Source: Haloactinomyces albus (lineage in GTDB: Bacteria > Actinomycetota > Actinomycetes > Mycobacteriales > Pseudonocardiaceae). From it: 64,000 nucleotides of DNA. This document shows positions 17,007 to 25,126 of this stretch, one piece after another (position 1 is the stretch's first letter; each line of letters begins with the position of its first letter). Location: contig NZ_JAVDXW010000001.1 of assembly GCF_031458135.1 (NCBI RefSeq), positions 3,100,001-3,164,000 on the forward strand, given 5' to 3'. The notes beneath the pieces are model-generated. The model did not search any database and was not told where the DNA came from. It saw nothing but the letters and a program-made list of their open reading frames with translations. A program made the position numbers and the translations under genes.

Positions 17007-17669
17007 ATGACCAAGACTACGTCGTGGCGCCGTGTCGTTACCGGACTGATCCCGCTCCTGTGCGCCGTTGTGCTCGCCGGATGTGCCGTGCCCGCACAAG
17101 CAGGCAGTGATACCAAACCGCTGTACCTGACCTTCGATGACGGGCCGTCGAACGCCACCGACGAGATCCTGACCGTGCTGAACGGCAATGACGTCCGGGC
17201 GACGTTCTTCACACTCGGCAAGAACCTGGCCGAAAATCACGAGCTCGCTCAGCGCATGCTGGCCGAGGGCCACGTCGTGGCGACGCACACCTGGAACCAC
17301 CGAAACCTCACCAAGCTCAGCCCCGCGGAGCTGGACAGCCAGCTACGGCGCTCCGTGAACGAGGTGCGTGCTGTCGGCTCGGACAGCGACTGCATACGCC
17401 CCCCGTACGGCGCCACCAACGATGCCGTCCAGGATGCGCTCGCCGAACACGACCTGCGGTCGGTACTGTGGAACGTCGACCCGAAGGACTGGAAGCGCCC
17501 GGATGCCGAGGCGCTCGCCGACCGCTTGGTGGAGACGGCCTACCCACGCGCCGTGGTGCTCCTGCACGACGGCGGAGGCAACCGCGAGAAAACCATCCAG
17601 GCACTACGCACCGCCCTGCCCGAGTTGCGCGCCAAGGGCTACGAGTTCCGTCCCGTGCCGGGGTGTTGA
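17007..17669 (+). CDS. Polysaccharide deacetylase (NodB homology, CE4) lipoprotein (220 aa)
   Basis: Metal-dependent removal of N-acetyl (or similar) groups from a cell-envelope polysaccharide. Lipobox VVLAGC near residue 25. NodB motifs: YLTFDDGPSN (catalytic and metal Asp), HTWNHRNL (metal His pair), RPPYGATND, and LLHDGGGNR near the C-terminus. The length fits a single CE4 domain. It is divergent from the AfsQ1-like regulator with 113 bp between them. A terminator hairpin overlaps its stop. Confidence 0.92.
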   Translation: MTKTTSWRRVVTGLIPLLCAVVLAGCAVPAQAGSDTKPLYLTFDDGPSNATDEILTVLNGNDVRATFFTLGKNLAENHELAQRMLAEGHVVATHTWNHRNLTKLSPAELDSQLRRSVNEVRAVGSDSDCIRPPYGATNDAVQDALAEHDLRSVLWNVDPKDWKRPDAEALADRLVETAYPRAVVLLHDGGGNREKTIQALRTALPELRAKGYEFRPVPGC

Positions 17670-18208
17670 GAGCTGGCGAACGCCAGCTCTGGCGTCCGTA
17701 TTCGGTTGCCTCGCAGATCGCCGACAAGATCCGCAGGTTCGCGCGTCAGCGCGACGACGAGATCTGGGAACTGTGCCCGCAAACCCACGACGCGATCACC
17801 GCAGCGCTGAAGACCGAGCCCGAGAAAGTCGAACGCGGGTCGCAAGTCACAGCTCCGCAACGCCAGTAACACCCGTCGAGATCCACACGACGGGTCAATC
17901 ATCATATCTCGCAAGGCGCACGGGCACCGGGCCACCCGCACCGGTCCGACTCCGGCGTGCAGGAACTCGACCACGGCCTGTTCGCTGCCGAGGTTGATCA
18001 GCGACAACGCCACCGGCACCGGGGCTTCGCCGTCCGGGATGCGCCCGACCGCCACGACACCCTCGCCGCGTGGCTCGACCCAGAGGTCGAGGCGTTGTTC
18101 GCTGGACAGGTTCATCGCGGACTCGATCGCCTGGAGATCCGGCAGCTCCTGCGCACTGCGGTAGACCTCGCGGCCCGCGATGTGGACGTGGCTACGCATG
18201 CTACGCAT
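17639..18208 (-). CDS. Hypothetical protein, C-terminal part doubtful (up to 189 aa)
   Basis: The ATG at 18208 lies inside the stop region of the preceding gene (overlap of 8 nt). Residues 1-95 are convincing (HIAGREVYRSAQELPDLQAI, EPRGEGVVAVGRIPDGEAPV, SEQAVVEFLHAGVGPVRVAR). After about residue 98 (plus-strand position 17915) the sequence loses coding character and runs through the opposite-strand remnant and the deacetylase terminator. The native 3' end has probably been replaced by a rearrangement. Paired with the gene at 18201-18557; function unknown. Confidence 0.5.
   Translation of the reverse strand: MRSMRSHVHIAGREVYRSAQELPDLQAIESAMNLSSEQRLDLWVEPRGEGVVAVGRIPDGEAPVPVALSLINLGSEQAVVEFLHAGVGPVRVARCPCALRDMMIDPSCGSRRVLLALRSCDLRPAFDFLGLGLQRCGDRVVGLRAQFPDLVVALTREPADLVGDLRGNRIRTPELAFASSQHPGTGRNS
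17669..17690 (+). terminator. Hairpin terminator of the deacetylase gene
   Basis: AGAGCTGGCG (17669-17678) pairs perfectly with CGCCAGCTCT (17681-17690). It begins at the last base of the deacetylase stop codon and marks the boundary to the IS-rich segment. Confidence 0.75.
17693..17869 (+). pseudogene. C-terminal remnant of an unidentified protein
   Basis: An open frame with no start reads as ordinary protein for about 58 residues (SVASQIADKIRRFARQRDDE, then IWELCPQTHDAITAALKTEP) and stops at 17869. It follows the deacetylase terminator directly, so the beginning of its gene is missing. It is probably a leftover of an accessory gene cut by rearrangement. Confidence 0.35.
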
Positions 18209-18557
18209 GATCCGCCCTCGCTCTGTCCGCCGCCCGCCACTGCTCGCTCCGGGTGTGCTCGGCCATGCGGTCCGCCAGCCCGGCCACGTCGGTGTCGGGC
18301 TCGACGGCGTAGTCGCCCGCGCCGTGCTCGACGGCGTAGCGCAGCCGGGCGAGCTTCTCCTCACGACGGGCCTCACCGTGACTGCGCTCCTCCTCCTCGG
18401 CGGTCTGCGAGGGGGCATCGAACGGGCCGAGATCCACGAGATCCTGGAACGCCTCGCGCATCAACTCAATGTTGCGTTCGTGCTCGCCACGTTGCCGGGA
18501 CAGCTCGGCGCTGAACTCGCGGGCTCGCTCTGCCTGCTCCCAGGGCCAGGAGGTCAT
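18201..18557 (-). CDS. Small charged coiled-coil-like protein (118 aa)
   Basis: Unrecognised. ATG at 18557 with a GGAGGGAG ribosome-binding site. Almost entirely helical and charged (WEQAERAREFSAELSRQRGE, AEEEERSHGEARREEKLARL), likely a coiled coil. It is followed by an overlapping partner gene. Upstream is repeat copy B, which includes the last codons of a zinc-ribbon recombinase-like protein, so this pair probably once lay downstream of such a gene in an integrated element. Confidence 0.6.
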   Translation of the reverse strand: MTSWPWEQAERAREFSAELSRQRGEHERNIELMREAFQDLVDLGPFDAPSQTAEEEERSHGEARREEKLARLRYAVEHGAGDYAVEPDTDVAGLADRMAEHTRSEQWRAADRARADHA

Positions 18558-18584
18558 GGTGCCGCTCCCTCCGTGTTCGGGTCT

Positions 18585-18673
18585 GAGTCTGGTGAGCTCT
18601 TGTATTCGAGTGACCTGAATTCGGTCGGGGTTGTGGTGGCTGGGGGCGTAGCGGTTCCAGGTTCCTCCGGCTT
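18585..18673 (-). repeat. Inverted long repeat, copy B (pairs with 4361-4469)
   Basis: The reverse complement equals 4361-4469 apart from a 20-bp deletion between CACCACAACC repeats. On the minus strand it holds the last codons of the zinc-ribbon protein (GGTWNRYAPSHHN) and the spacer leading to the gene at 18557. The IS3 fragment begins directly at its outer end. Confidence 0.9.
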
Positions 18674-18717
18674 TGGGGCTCCCCGGGTTTGATGGAGGTG
18701 GTGGGGCTTGGGTAGGG

Positions 18718-19013
18718 ATGGAGTCGATGGCGGCGCCGAACAAGTATCCGGTGGAGTTGAAGCAGCGGGCTGTGCGGATGGTGCGTGACCTGCAACGATC
18801 CGAGGGCGAAGGGCGTGGTGAGATCACACGGGTAGCCCGGCAACTGGGCATCAACCCCGAGAGCCTGCGCAATTGGGTTCGCAAGGACGACCAGGGCACC
18901 CGCCCGTCGGGTGAGATCGTGCCGGAGTCGGACTCGGCCAAGGATGCCCGCATCGCCGAGCTGGAACGGAAACTGGCCGAGTCGCAGCGGGCCAATGAGA
19001 TTCTCAAGGCGGC
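18718..19013 (+). pseudogene. IS3-family OrfA transposase fragment
   Basis: HTH transposase subunit (MAAPNKYPVELKQRAVRMVR, VARQLGINPESLRNWVRKDD) with leucine zipper (IAELERKLAESQRANEILKA) typical of IS3 OrfA. It breaks off at NEILKAAS, where the frame runs into an IS30 fragment on the opposite strand. OrfB is absent. The element's left end lies near 18674, flush with repeat B. Confidence 0.8.
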
Positions 19014-19190
19014 ATCGCCGGATTCGAGGGGTCGATGCAACGGCGGCCTCAAGCGTATCAGCCGGAGTGGCATAGCCGAGTGTTTTGCGCGGTCGGGTGT
19101 TGAGTTTGTCGGCGATGACGTTGAGGTCGGCTTGGGTGCAGGTGGATAGGTCGGTGCCTTTCGGTAGATATTGGCGCAGCAGGCCGTTGA
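19014..19190 (-). pseudogene. C-terminal fragment of an IS30-family transposase
   Basis: The minus strand encodes INGLLRQYLPKGTDLSTCTQ followed by ADLNVIADKLNTRPRKTLGY and ATPADTLEAAVA, the conserved end of IS30 transposases containing the last catalytic region. About 58 residues remain; the rest is missing, and it is fused back to back with the IS3 fragment. Confidence 0.8.
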
Positions 19191-19200
19191 TGCTTCTATG

Positions 19201-20126
19201 TCAAGCGGCGTGTTGATGGTGTGTGGTTTGGTGTTGCCAGGATGCTCGGTCGGTGGTCATGGCTCGGTGGATGACGTCGATGAGGTGGCGTTGCAGGATG
19301 CGTCGGGCGCCGCGGTTGCCTTCGCTGGGTTCGTGGCGGGCCAGTAGCGCTTGCGCGGCGGGGTGGCGGCGTTTTTGCACGATGGCTGCGGTGTAGAGCA
19401 CGCTGTTGAGTCGGCGGTTGCCGCCTCGGTGCAGGCGGTGGCGCTGTTTGTCGGAGGAGTAGACCGGGATCGGGGTGCTGCCGGTGTAGCGGGCGAGTTT
19501 GGCCGAGCTGGGGAAACGGGTGATGTCGCCGATCTCTGTGCTCATGTCGGTGAGCACTTGGCGGATGTGGGTGCTCAGCGGTGTTGTCTCCAGTAGTGCG
19601 GTCAGCGAGGTCAGTGCTTTGGGCCGGGCGAGGTCTGCCGGGGTGTGGTCGAGCCAGACGTGCAGGTGCGCCTTGAGTTGGTTGATCACCATGGTGCGGC
19701 GCTTGATGAGATCGGCACGGTAGTCGACCAGGACACGCAGTTCCCGCACTGGCTCGTCGATGCGGTGCCGATCCAGGTTCGGGGTGGCCATGGCGGCGTG
19801 GGCAGCTGCGGCGGCGTCGACCGGATCGGACTTGGCTCCGGTGGCGGCATGGAGTTTGCGGTGGGCGGCGGTGAGCCGGGCTGGAACCCAGACCACCTCA
19901 TGGGGCCGGCCAGCAGCAGGCCGTCGGCGAGGCGGCGGGCGAACCCGCGGCCGTCCTCGATGGCCCAGGTGGCGGGCGCCTCGTCAGTGATCGTCCGGAT
20001 CCACCTGAGCAGCACGGTAATCATGAACGCGTCATTGTTCACGGTCACCGGCTTGCCGATCTGCCTGCCGGTGGCATCGACGGCGACGTGGACGTGTTTG
20101 TGCGGGTCGATGCCTACTGTCATCAT
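19201..20126 (-). pseudogene. IS110-family transposase, frameshifted and internally deleted
   Basis: The DEDD domain starts at 20126 (MTVGIDPHKHVHVAVDATGR, WAIEDGRGFARRLADGLLLA). Near 19900 the frame changes: where WVPARLTAAHRKLHAATGAK should follow LAG, two extra bases in a C run shift it. Coding then continues to 19201 with the Transposase_20 region (IGDITRFPSSAKLARYTGST, YSSDKQRHRLHRGGNRRLNS). About 60 residues that normally precede IGDITRF appear deleted (the sequence jumps from QVLTDMST). The gene is inactive. Confidence 0.8.
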
Positions 20127-20197
20127 CGAGAAGTCCTCTCGTCTGTTGTCGCGGATGACGGGACAGACGCGAGGCCCTGGTCAGGGGACAGACCTAG

Positions 20198-21206
20198 GAG
20201 CTGTTTAAGAACGGGGGGCGTTGTCGGTAAGGGGAGGGGTCTCCGGTAGAGGGATCAACGACCAAGGAGGTCAACTCCCGGAGACCTCGGTGGGTGGCGT
20301 ATCGGTCGGCGTGCGCAAGGACCTGACGGACCGGCAGTGGCGAGCGTTTCAACGCGTTCTCCCGCCTCAACCGCAGGTAGGGAGGCGTCCGAAATGGACG
20401 CGACGCCAATTGTTCAACGGAATTCGCTGGCGGGTGCGGGTCGGGGCCCGTGGCGGGATGTGCCGGAGCGGTACGGGCATTGGCAGTCGATCTATCAGCT
20501 GTTTCGCCGCTGGCAACGGGACGGTGTCTGGGCCTGGCTCTGGGTGCAGTTGCAGGCATTGGCCGATGCAGCAGGGCTGATTACCTGGCAGGTGTCGGTG
20601 GATTCCACGGTCAACCGGGCCCATCAGCACGCCGCCGGGGCCCGCCACCGCCCCGATGCCCAGGTCGAACCACCCGGTGACGAGCCCGGTGATCATGTGT
20701 TGGGTCGTTCCCGGGGCGGGTTGTCCACGAAGATCCACCTGGCCTGCGAGCAGAGCCGGAAACCGTTATCGCTGCTGCTCGCGGCCGGCCCAGCCGGTGA
20801 CAGCCCACAGATGATCCGGGTGCTGGAGGCCATCCGCGTGCCCCGACTGCGGCGTGGCCACCCGCGTAGCCGCCCCGAGCGGGTCCTGGCCGACAAGGCC
20901 TACTCATCCGCGGCCAACCGGCGTTACCTGCGGCGACGCAGAACCCCGGCCACGATCGCGATCCCCAAAGACCAGCTCGCCCACCGCGCCGTGCCCGTGG
21001 CGCGGCCGGAGGTCGCCCGCCCGCGTTCGATCCCAGACGCTACCGGCAGCGTCACGCCGTGGAATGTGGCATTAACCAGCTCAAACACCACCGCGCCGTC
21101 GCCAGCCGCTACGACAAACTCGCCGTCCGATACGAAGCCACACTGCACGTCGCCACCATCGACACCTGGCTACGAGCCCTCACCAAGATCACTTCTTAAA
21201 CAGCTC
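20198..21206 (+). mobile_element. IS5-family element, copy 2, complete ends (1009 bp)
   Basis: CTAG (20194-20197) and CTAG (21207-21210) flank terminal repeats GAGCTGTTTAAGAA and TTCTTAAACAGCTC, consistent with a 4-bp CTAG target duplication of the IS427 type. The transposase is spread over frames: N-terminal (WRAFQRVLPPQPQVGRRPKW), middle (GPWRDVPERYGHWQSIYQLF to about 21000), and C-terminal ([36 protein letters not shown]) ending at 21199. The first shift may be programmed, as in many IS5 elements; the second is unusual. Insertion lies exactly at the stop codon of the VOC gene. Confidence 0.88.
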
Positions 21207-21599
21207 CTAGCTGGGGGGCTTCTCGGAGTCCTCAAGGTCCTGCACGGCACGGAGGAGCAGGCAGAACTCGTTGCCCTCCGGATCGGCGAGTACCACCCAG
21301 GTCACGTCGGGCGCCTGACCGACGTCCACACGCTGAGCTCCCAAACCGATCAGACGCTCAAGCTCATCCGCCGTGGAGACGCCATCAGCGCGCAGATCGA
21401 GATGCAGGCGGTTCTTACCCGCCTTGTGCTCGGGGACCGAGAAAACGTCAATCCCTGGCCATGCACCACTCGGCGGTGCGATCGTGACACCTTCAGCGGA
21501 CTCCTCAACGATTCGCCAATCGAGCACCCGAGACCAGAAGTCAGCAACCACCTTCGGATTAACGGCGTCGATGGCGAGTACTGCGATACGGCTCGGCAC
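21207..21599 (-). CDS. VOC-superfamily (glyoxalase-like) protein (130 aa)
   Basis: Single-chain vicinal oxygen chelate fold, likely a metal-dependent lyase/dioxygenase or resistance-type binding protein. N-terminal VLAIDAVNPKVVADFWSRVL, central KNRLHLDLRADG (metal His), C-terminal VLADPEGNEFCLL (metal Glu), the usual glyoxalase-like layout. The GTG at 21599 is preferred; upstream sequence lacks family similarity. The TAG stop coincides with the CTAG target site of the adjacent IS, and would have existed before the insertion. Confidence 0.85.
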   Translation of the reverse strand: MPSRIAVLAIDAVNPKVVADFWSRVLDWRIVEESAEGVTIAPPSGAWPGIDVFSVPEHKAGKNRLHLDLRADGVSTADELERLIGLGAQRVDVGQAPDVTWVVLADPEGNEFCLLLRAVQDLEDSEKPPS

Positions 21600-21665
21600 T
21601 CGGGGAGTATCACCCACGCACGGGGAAGGATCAAGACAACCGCAATGTCTCAGTTTGGAGAACCG

Positions 21666-21983
21666 ATGGAGATCAAGAAGGAAGAGCAGGCTCACTACTG
21701 GGCGCCGATACCGAACCCGGAGAACCGGCGGCACGCCTTCCGGGACGCTCGTCGATGGGACGGTTGCCGGAGCGGAGAGACAGCCTGCGGCGTAACCGTG
21801 CCGATGGCACAGCCGAGCGAGATGGACTGGATCATGATCCCGACGTGCGGAGTCTGTTGGACCGCACTGATCACCGAGCAGGTGGAGAGCCTGCCGACAG
21901 TTCGTGGCGAACCTCGGCACGAGACCGGCGGATCCGTTTCTGCGGCGGGCTTGTTGTCGTCGCCGTCCTGCCACTCGTGCTGA
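21666..21983 (+). CDS. Small actinobacterial zinc-finger protein (105 aa)
   Basis: ATG at 21666 after GGAGA. The first 75 residues follow a pattern common in Pseudonocardiales accessory proteins: YWAPIPNPENRRHAFRDARR, GETACGVTV and PTCGVCWTALI, with His and Cys ligands spaced as a zinc knuckle. The C-terminal 30 residues (from about VESLPTVRGE) are weaker and overlap a hydrophobic reading frame. Role unknown; such genes usually flank XRE or mobile loci. Confidence 0.65.
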   Translation: MEIKKEEQAHYWAPIPNPENRRHAFRDARRWDGCRSGETACGVTVPMAQPSEMDWIMIPTCGVCWTALITEQVESLPTVRGEPRHETGGSVSAAGLLSSPSCHSC

Positions 21984-22111
21984 ACCTGATAGGCCTTTCC
22001 TTGCCGGTAGGTCTGGTCGTGTACCTGACCATTGCCGTTCCTTGGTGCGTGTACATGTCCCGGTGGGAGAGGCGCCGGCGGCATCATCAGCGGCACGACG
22101 AGGCCGAGTAG
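21908..22111 (+). CDS. Possible small membrane protein, start unclear
   Basis: One frame overlapping the end of the zinc-finger gene encodes two adjacent hydrophobic stretches (VVVAVLPLVLNLIGLSLPVG, LVVYLTIAVPWCVYM) and a basic tail (RWERRRRHHQRHDEAE) ending at 22111. This is the composition of a real two-helix membrane protein, but no good ATG/GTG with a ribosome-binding site was found. It may be translationally coupled, or have lost its start by a frameshift. Confidence 0.35.
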   Translation, partial: RTSARDRRIRFCGGLVVVAVLPLVLNLIGLSLPVGLVVYLTIAVPWCVYMSRWERRRRHHQRHDEAE

Positions 22112-22207
22112 CCGGGGTACTCGCCGCTGCCGGAAAGTTTCCGACGAACCGAGGTCTTTCCCGGCGCTGTCCTCCCGCTGTTCGACCGGGTTGGCTAGGG
22201 TTCGGGC

Positions 22208-22984
22208 ATGATCTCCTCTGCGATGTCCTGGGCCGACGGGCCGCTTGCGGCCTTCGATGTGGAATCCACCGGTGTGGACACGGACACCGACCGAATCGTG
22301 ACCGCGACCCTCGTCGCCATCACTCCGGGGCAACAGCCGGTGGTGCGCACGTGGCTGGCCGACCCGGGCATGGAGATCCCCGCCTCGGCGACCGAGGTGC
22401 ACGGCATCAGCACCGAGTACGCGCGGACCCACGGTCGTGCGGCGGGCACCGTGGTCACCGAGCTCGTCGAAGCTCTGGCCGAGGTGTGGACCGCCACGAC
22501 TCCACTGTGCGCGTTCAACGCCAGTTTCGACCTGTCGCTGCTGGCCGCCGAGTTGCACCGCCATCACCAGCAGGAGCTGACCATCTCCGGCCCCGTGGTG
22601 GATCCACTGTGTCTGGACAAATACCTGGACCGCTACCGCAAGGGCAAACGCACCCTCGCCGCTCTGTGTGAGCACCACCGGGTCCGACTCGAGGACGCCC
22701 ACAGCTCCGCCGGTGACGCCCTGGCCTGCGCTCGCCTGGCCTGGCGCCTGGCCAAGAGCTACCCCGAGCAGGTAGGCGCTCTTGAACCGGCCGTGCTGCA
22801 CGAGCAGCAAACCGGCTGGTATCGCACCCAACAGCACAGTTTCGCCGACTACCTCGACCACTTGGCGGGCAGGCAGCAGGACGCCCACGAGGCCGAGCAG
22901 CTTCGCCGCCGCGCCACCGACGTGCGGGACAGCGCCGAACACTGGCCGTTGCGCCCCGTCCGTTCCGGCAGCGAAGCCGCATAA
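22208..22984 (+). CDS. DEDDh 3'-5' exonuclease, DnaQ-like (258 aa)
   Basis: Nuclease of the DNA polymerase III epsilon type, probably in repair or RNA/DNA trimming. Exo I is LAAFDVESTGVD (Asp, Glu), Exo II CAFNASFDLSLLA, Exo III AHSSAGDALACARLAW (His and Asp). The domain covers residues 10-180. The C-terminal 75 residues (QQTGWYRTQQHSFADYLDHL) are an extension seen in standalone actinobacterial DnaQ-like proteins. TAGGGT (22196-22201) ends 6 nt before the ATG, suggesting a leaderless mRNA. Confidence 0.9.
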   Translation: MISSAMSWADGPLAAFDVESTGVDTDTDRIVTATLVAITPGQQPVVRTWLADPGMEIPASATEVHGISTEYARTHGRAAGTVVTELVEALAEVWTATTPLCAFNASFDLSLLAAELHRHHQQELTISGPVVDPLCLDKYLDRYRKGKRTLAALCEHHRVRLEDAHSSAGDALACARLAWRLAKSYPEQVGALEPAVLHEQQTGWYRTQQHSFADYLDHLAGRQQDAHEAEQLRRRATDVRDSAEHWPLRPVRSGSEAA

Positions 22985-23105
22985 GCCGCTGCGAGAGCAA
23001 AGTCCTGCATCGCGGAAGGGCCCGCCGGACCACCGCAACGGGCACGGATTGTCGGGTCGGCGCGGTGTCCGTGCTTCTAACGTCGAGCGTGGGAAGGAGG
23101 TCACC

Positions 23106-23969
23106 ATGCTCGATCGCCTCAACGAGGCCATGGATCACATGGAAAGCCACGTGGCCGATGAGCTCGACGTGCGAACACTCGCCAGGATCGCGCAAACCTC
23201 GGAGTACCACTTCCGGCGAATGTTCTCCGCTCTGGCGGGCATTCCGCTGTCGGAGTACATCCGCAGGCGCCGGTTGACGCTGGCGGGAGGGCGCGTGCTT
23301 TCTGGCGAGCAGCCCCTGCTCGATATCGCCGTCACCTACGGATACGGCTCGGGTGAGGCGTTCGCACGGGCATTCCGTGCCATGCACGGTGTCGGACCGG
23401 CCGAAGCGAGACGTTCCGGCATGGTCCTCCGCTCTCAACCACGAATGACATTCCATCTCACCATCGAAGGGAGCACACCGATGGACTACCGAATCGTCGA
23501 CAAAGACGCCTTCCGTATCCTCGGGCACAGCACCGTTGTTCCGATCATCCACGTGGGACCGAACAGCGCCATCAACGACTTCGTGTCCGGAATCGGCGCC
23601 GATGAGCTGGCCCGCCTGAAAGCTCTCTCGGACCAGGAACCACGCGGCATCGTCGCCGCCGTGGAATCCCTCGACGCCTCACGGGAAGAAGGTGCCCGGG
23701 TGCACTACCTGCACGGGGTCGTGTCCTCGGCGCCGACACCGCAGGGAGCGAGCGAATGGGACATGCCCGCGAGCACGTGGGCCGTGTTCACCGGAGAGGG
23801 CGAGGCACCGGAAGCCATCCAGTACCTGTGGCGGGATGTCTTCACCCAGTGGTTCCCCTCGAATCCCTACCGCAGCGTGCCGGGGCCGGAGATCCTGCGG
23901 ACCGAGCTTTCGGCGAACAAGGCCGAGATGTCCTACGAGCTCTGGATTCCCGTCGAGTACGTCGAGTAG
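23106..23969 (+). CDS. AraC-family regulator with GyrI-like effector-binding domain (287 aa)
   Basis: Ligand-responsive transcription activator. AraC HTH domain at residues about 5-105 (VADELDVRTLARIAQTSEYH, FRRMFSALAGIPLSEYIRRR, DIAVTYGYGSGEAFARAFR). GyrI-like domain from about 125 (MDYRIVDKDAFRILGHSTVV) to YELWIPVEYVE, with WDMPASTWAVFTGEGEAPEA. Such Rob/SoxS-like fusions sense small hydrophobic molecules and control efflux or detoxification. ATG at 23106 with GGAGG upstream; a hairpin terminator follows. Confidence 0.93.
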   Translation: MLDRLNEAMDHMESHVADELDVRTLARIAQTSEYHFRRMFSALAGIPLSEYIRRRRLTLAGGRVLSGEQPLLDIAVTYGYGSGEAFARAFRAMHGVGPAEARRSGMVLRSQPRMTFHLTIEGSTPMDYRIVDKDAFRILGHSTVVPIIHVGPNSAINDFVSGIGADELARLKALSDQEPRGIVAAVESLDASREEGARVHYLHGVVSSAPTPQGASEWDMPASTWAVFTGEGEAPEAIQYLWRDVFTQWFPSNPYRSVPGPEILRTELSANKAEMSYELWIPVEYVE

Positions 23970-23998
23970 GGCGGCCGTGGCGCGGGACGAGGATGTGG

Positions 23999-24031
23999 CC
24001 CGCCATGGCACACCGTGTGTGCCATGGCGGG
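23999..24031. terminator. Perfect 15-bp hairpin between convergent genes
   Basis: CCCGCCATGGCACAC (23999-24013) pairs with GTGTGCCATGGCGGG (24017-24031) around a 3-nt loop, midway between the AraC-type gene and the minus-strand zinc-ribbon gene ending at 24057. It likely works in both directions. Confidence 0.85.
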
Positions 24032-24056
24032 ATCGAAGTTTTCCGGAAACTTCCGC

Positions 24057-24248
24057 TCAGACCGTGCCAATGTGGTGGGCGCCGCAGACGCCGCAGACCA
24101 GACGATCGGACAGCCCGGTGGCGTACTCGTGCGGGGTGGCTTCTTCCAGAGCGTGGTGACCGCACACCTCGCAGGCCACCTCGGAGGGAACCGCCGGGTC
24201 GGTACCGTCGCGCGGCGCAGTGAACAGGGCACGAAAATCGAAGGCCAT
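24057..24248 (-). CDS. Small zinc-ribbon protein (63 aa)
   Basis: Two CxxC pairs (VACEVCGHHALEE and RLVCGVCGAHHIGTV) flank a short helix, giving a stand-alone zinc ribbon. MAFDFRALFTAPRDGTD begins at ATG 24248. It is a monocistron-like gene convergent with the AraC-type regulator. No function can be assigned. The 230 bp upstream (24249-24479) show no gene. Confidence 0.7.
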   Translation of the reverse strand: MAFDFRALFTAPRDGTDPAVPSEVACEVCGHHALEEATPHEYATGLSDRLVCGVCGAHHIGTV

Positions 24249-24479
24249 CAGCAGCTCCCAACATCAGGATTGAATCGTTGGCAGCTAGTGCTCAACCGCC
24301 TCATCGGGGACAACACCTCTCCGGCGCCGAATGTTCCCCCGCGCGGGGATATTCCGCATGCCCGTGCGCCGGGTTGGAACAGCCGAGTGGCGCGTGTCTC
24401 GTGGTAACCACGCGGGCTGAGCACGATCGATCACCGAGGTAGTCATTTCGGTGTTACCGCGCTCACATCCGGTACGACC

Positions 24480-25088
24480 CTACAGTCGGTGGAGCAGTTT
24501 CGCTTTCTGCGTCGCGAACTCCTCCTCGGTGAGCACGCCGGCATCGCGAAGTTTGCCGAGACGCTCCAGCCTGTCCAGCGGGTCCGATTCCGTTGACGAG
24601 CCCGAGCCCTGCTGTGCCGGTGGGGCAGGCCGTGCCGGAGCTTCGGGACCGGTCCGGTTCGGCTTCGGGGAATGCTTCCGCGCGCGGTTCAACTTCTTCC
24701 TGGCCGCGTCGATGAAGCGCCTCGCGTCGGCCTTGTTCACGCTCTCGATTTCGGACCGCTCACGGCCTTTGTCCTGCAGATGAACGCCCTCGACCTGGTC
24801 GAAGGGAAAGTCCTCCGACCTGGAATCGACCCACCCTTCGTAGACGTACAGGACCCGCCGGTCGGTCAGCGCGAGCACTCCGAAGTCGCCTCCGCACAAG
24901 CCGATCGCGAGTTCTCCGACAGTCTCGTCGCTGTACAGGTACTTGGGCAGTCGGCGGATGTCCCGCTTGCCGCCGAACACGTTTTTCAGCCGCGCGGCGG
25001 CCTGGGCCAATCCCGGATATGTCGGATACTCCTCCTCGCCGACCCTCCCGGAGCCCTCCCCGCCGACGCCGAGAGCCAGCGTAGCCAT
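24480..25088 (-). CDS. Bacterial PH-domain protein with SHOCT C-terminal motif (202 aa)
   Basis: Residues about 30-120 form a bPH-like domain (KRDIRRLPKYLYSDETVGEL, GVLALTDRRVLYVYEGWVDS, DFPFDQVEGVHLQDKGRERS). A basic Pro-rich linker follows (KKLNRARKHSPKPNRTGPEA). The last 30 residues are a SHOCT motif (LERLGKLRDAGVLTEEEFAT). SHOCT tails are thought to mediate oligomerisation or membrane association. The start is chosen at ATG 25088; the upstream extension is Arg-rich and unlikely. Role unknown. Confidence 0.82.
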   Translation of the reverse strand: MATLALGVGGEGSGRVGEEEYPTYPGLAQAAARLKNVFGGKRDIRRLPKYLYSDETVGELAIGLCGGDFGVLALTDRRVLYVYEGWVDSRSEDFPFDQVEGVHLQDKGRERSEIESVNKADARRFIDAARKKLNRARKHSPKPNRTGPEAPARPAPPAQQGSGSSTESDPLDRLERLGKLRDAGVLTEEEFATQKAKLLHRL

Positions 25089-25126
25089 TCGCCCCGGAGA
25101 TGTGTGCGGCCTCGTGGAGACGTTAC

